Part shown: piece after piece, positions 5,445 through 5,448 of the stretch
Numbering within the stretch: the first letter of the stretch is position 1
Layout: every line of letters begins with the position of its first letter
DNA from: an uncultured Propionibacteriaceae bacterium
GTDB taxonomy: Bacteria > Actinomycetota > Actinomycetes > Propionibacteriales > Propionibacteriaceae
DNA: 5,448 nucleotides
NCBI GenBank assembly: GCA_936941515.1
Contig: CAKZJI010000412.1
Coordinates: 1-5,448, forward strand
Direction: 5' to 3'
Made by a program: the position numbers and the translations under genes
The notes under the pieces: model-generated
The model's database searches: none
Seen by the model: the letters and a program-made list of their open reading frames with translations, nothing else
What the model was told of the DNA's origin: nothing

Positions 5445-5448
5445 TGTC

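Noticed and set aside
1..5448. CRISPR array, tRNA, rRNA or riboswitch
   Set aside because: No regularly spaced repeats, cloverleaf-like sequence or known RNA consensus was found on either strand by eye.

Overview
The window joins two blocks of DNA that do not look as if they come from the same organism. Bases 1 to about 1512 read on the + strand as the core-genome order der - hfq - hflX. This order is usual in Betaproteobacteria (Burkholderiales), and the protein sequences fit that group. The block from about 1593 to 5448 reads on the - strand as a catabolic operon whose proteins look actinobacterial; its ring-cleavage enzyme strongly resembles the well-studied Brevibacterium fuscum enzyme, from memory. 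Taxonomy is inferred from remembered family sequences, not from a search.

Left block: the 3' part of der (ribosome-assembly GTPase, from its second GTPase domain to the stop), a 221-base intergenic region with several inverted repeats and a possible hfq promoter, the complete 78-residue hfq, and the first ~83 codons of hflX, which stop matching the family at about 1512.

Right block, transcribed right to left: a complete homoprotocatechuate (3,4-dihydroxyphenylacetate) 2,3-dioxygenase gene (5444 to 4332); an MHS-type major facilitator transporter overlapping it by one base (TGATG, 4334 to 4330); a GntR/FCD regulator most likely starting at a TTG (2783); and the first 153 codons of a class A FAD aromatic monooxygenase (2051 to about 1593). 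Together they suggest uptake of a hydroxylated phenylacetate-type acid, ring hydroxylation to a catechol, and extradiol ring cleavage under a local ligand-responsive regulator.

hflX and the monooxygenase gene point at each other and both break off inside a ~100-base interval (about 1510 to 1595) with no insertion sequence, tRNA or integrase. Two unrelated conserved genes cut at one point is what a chimeric clone, amplification product or assembly error produces, though a real recombination cannot be excluded. About 80 bases between the breakpoints (1513 to 1592) match neither gene and may be a third fragment. I see no new defence, mobile or RNA-guided system. The points of interest are the junction, the inferred catabolic route, a possible regulator operator, and start-codon and motif oddities.
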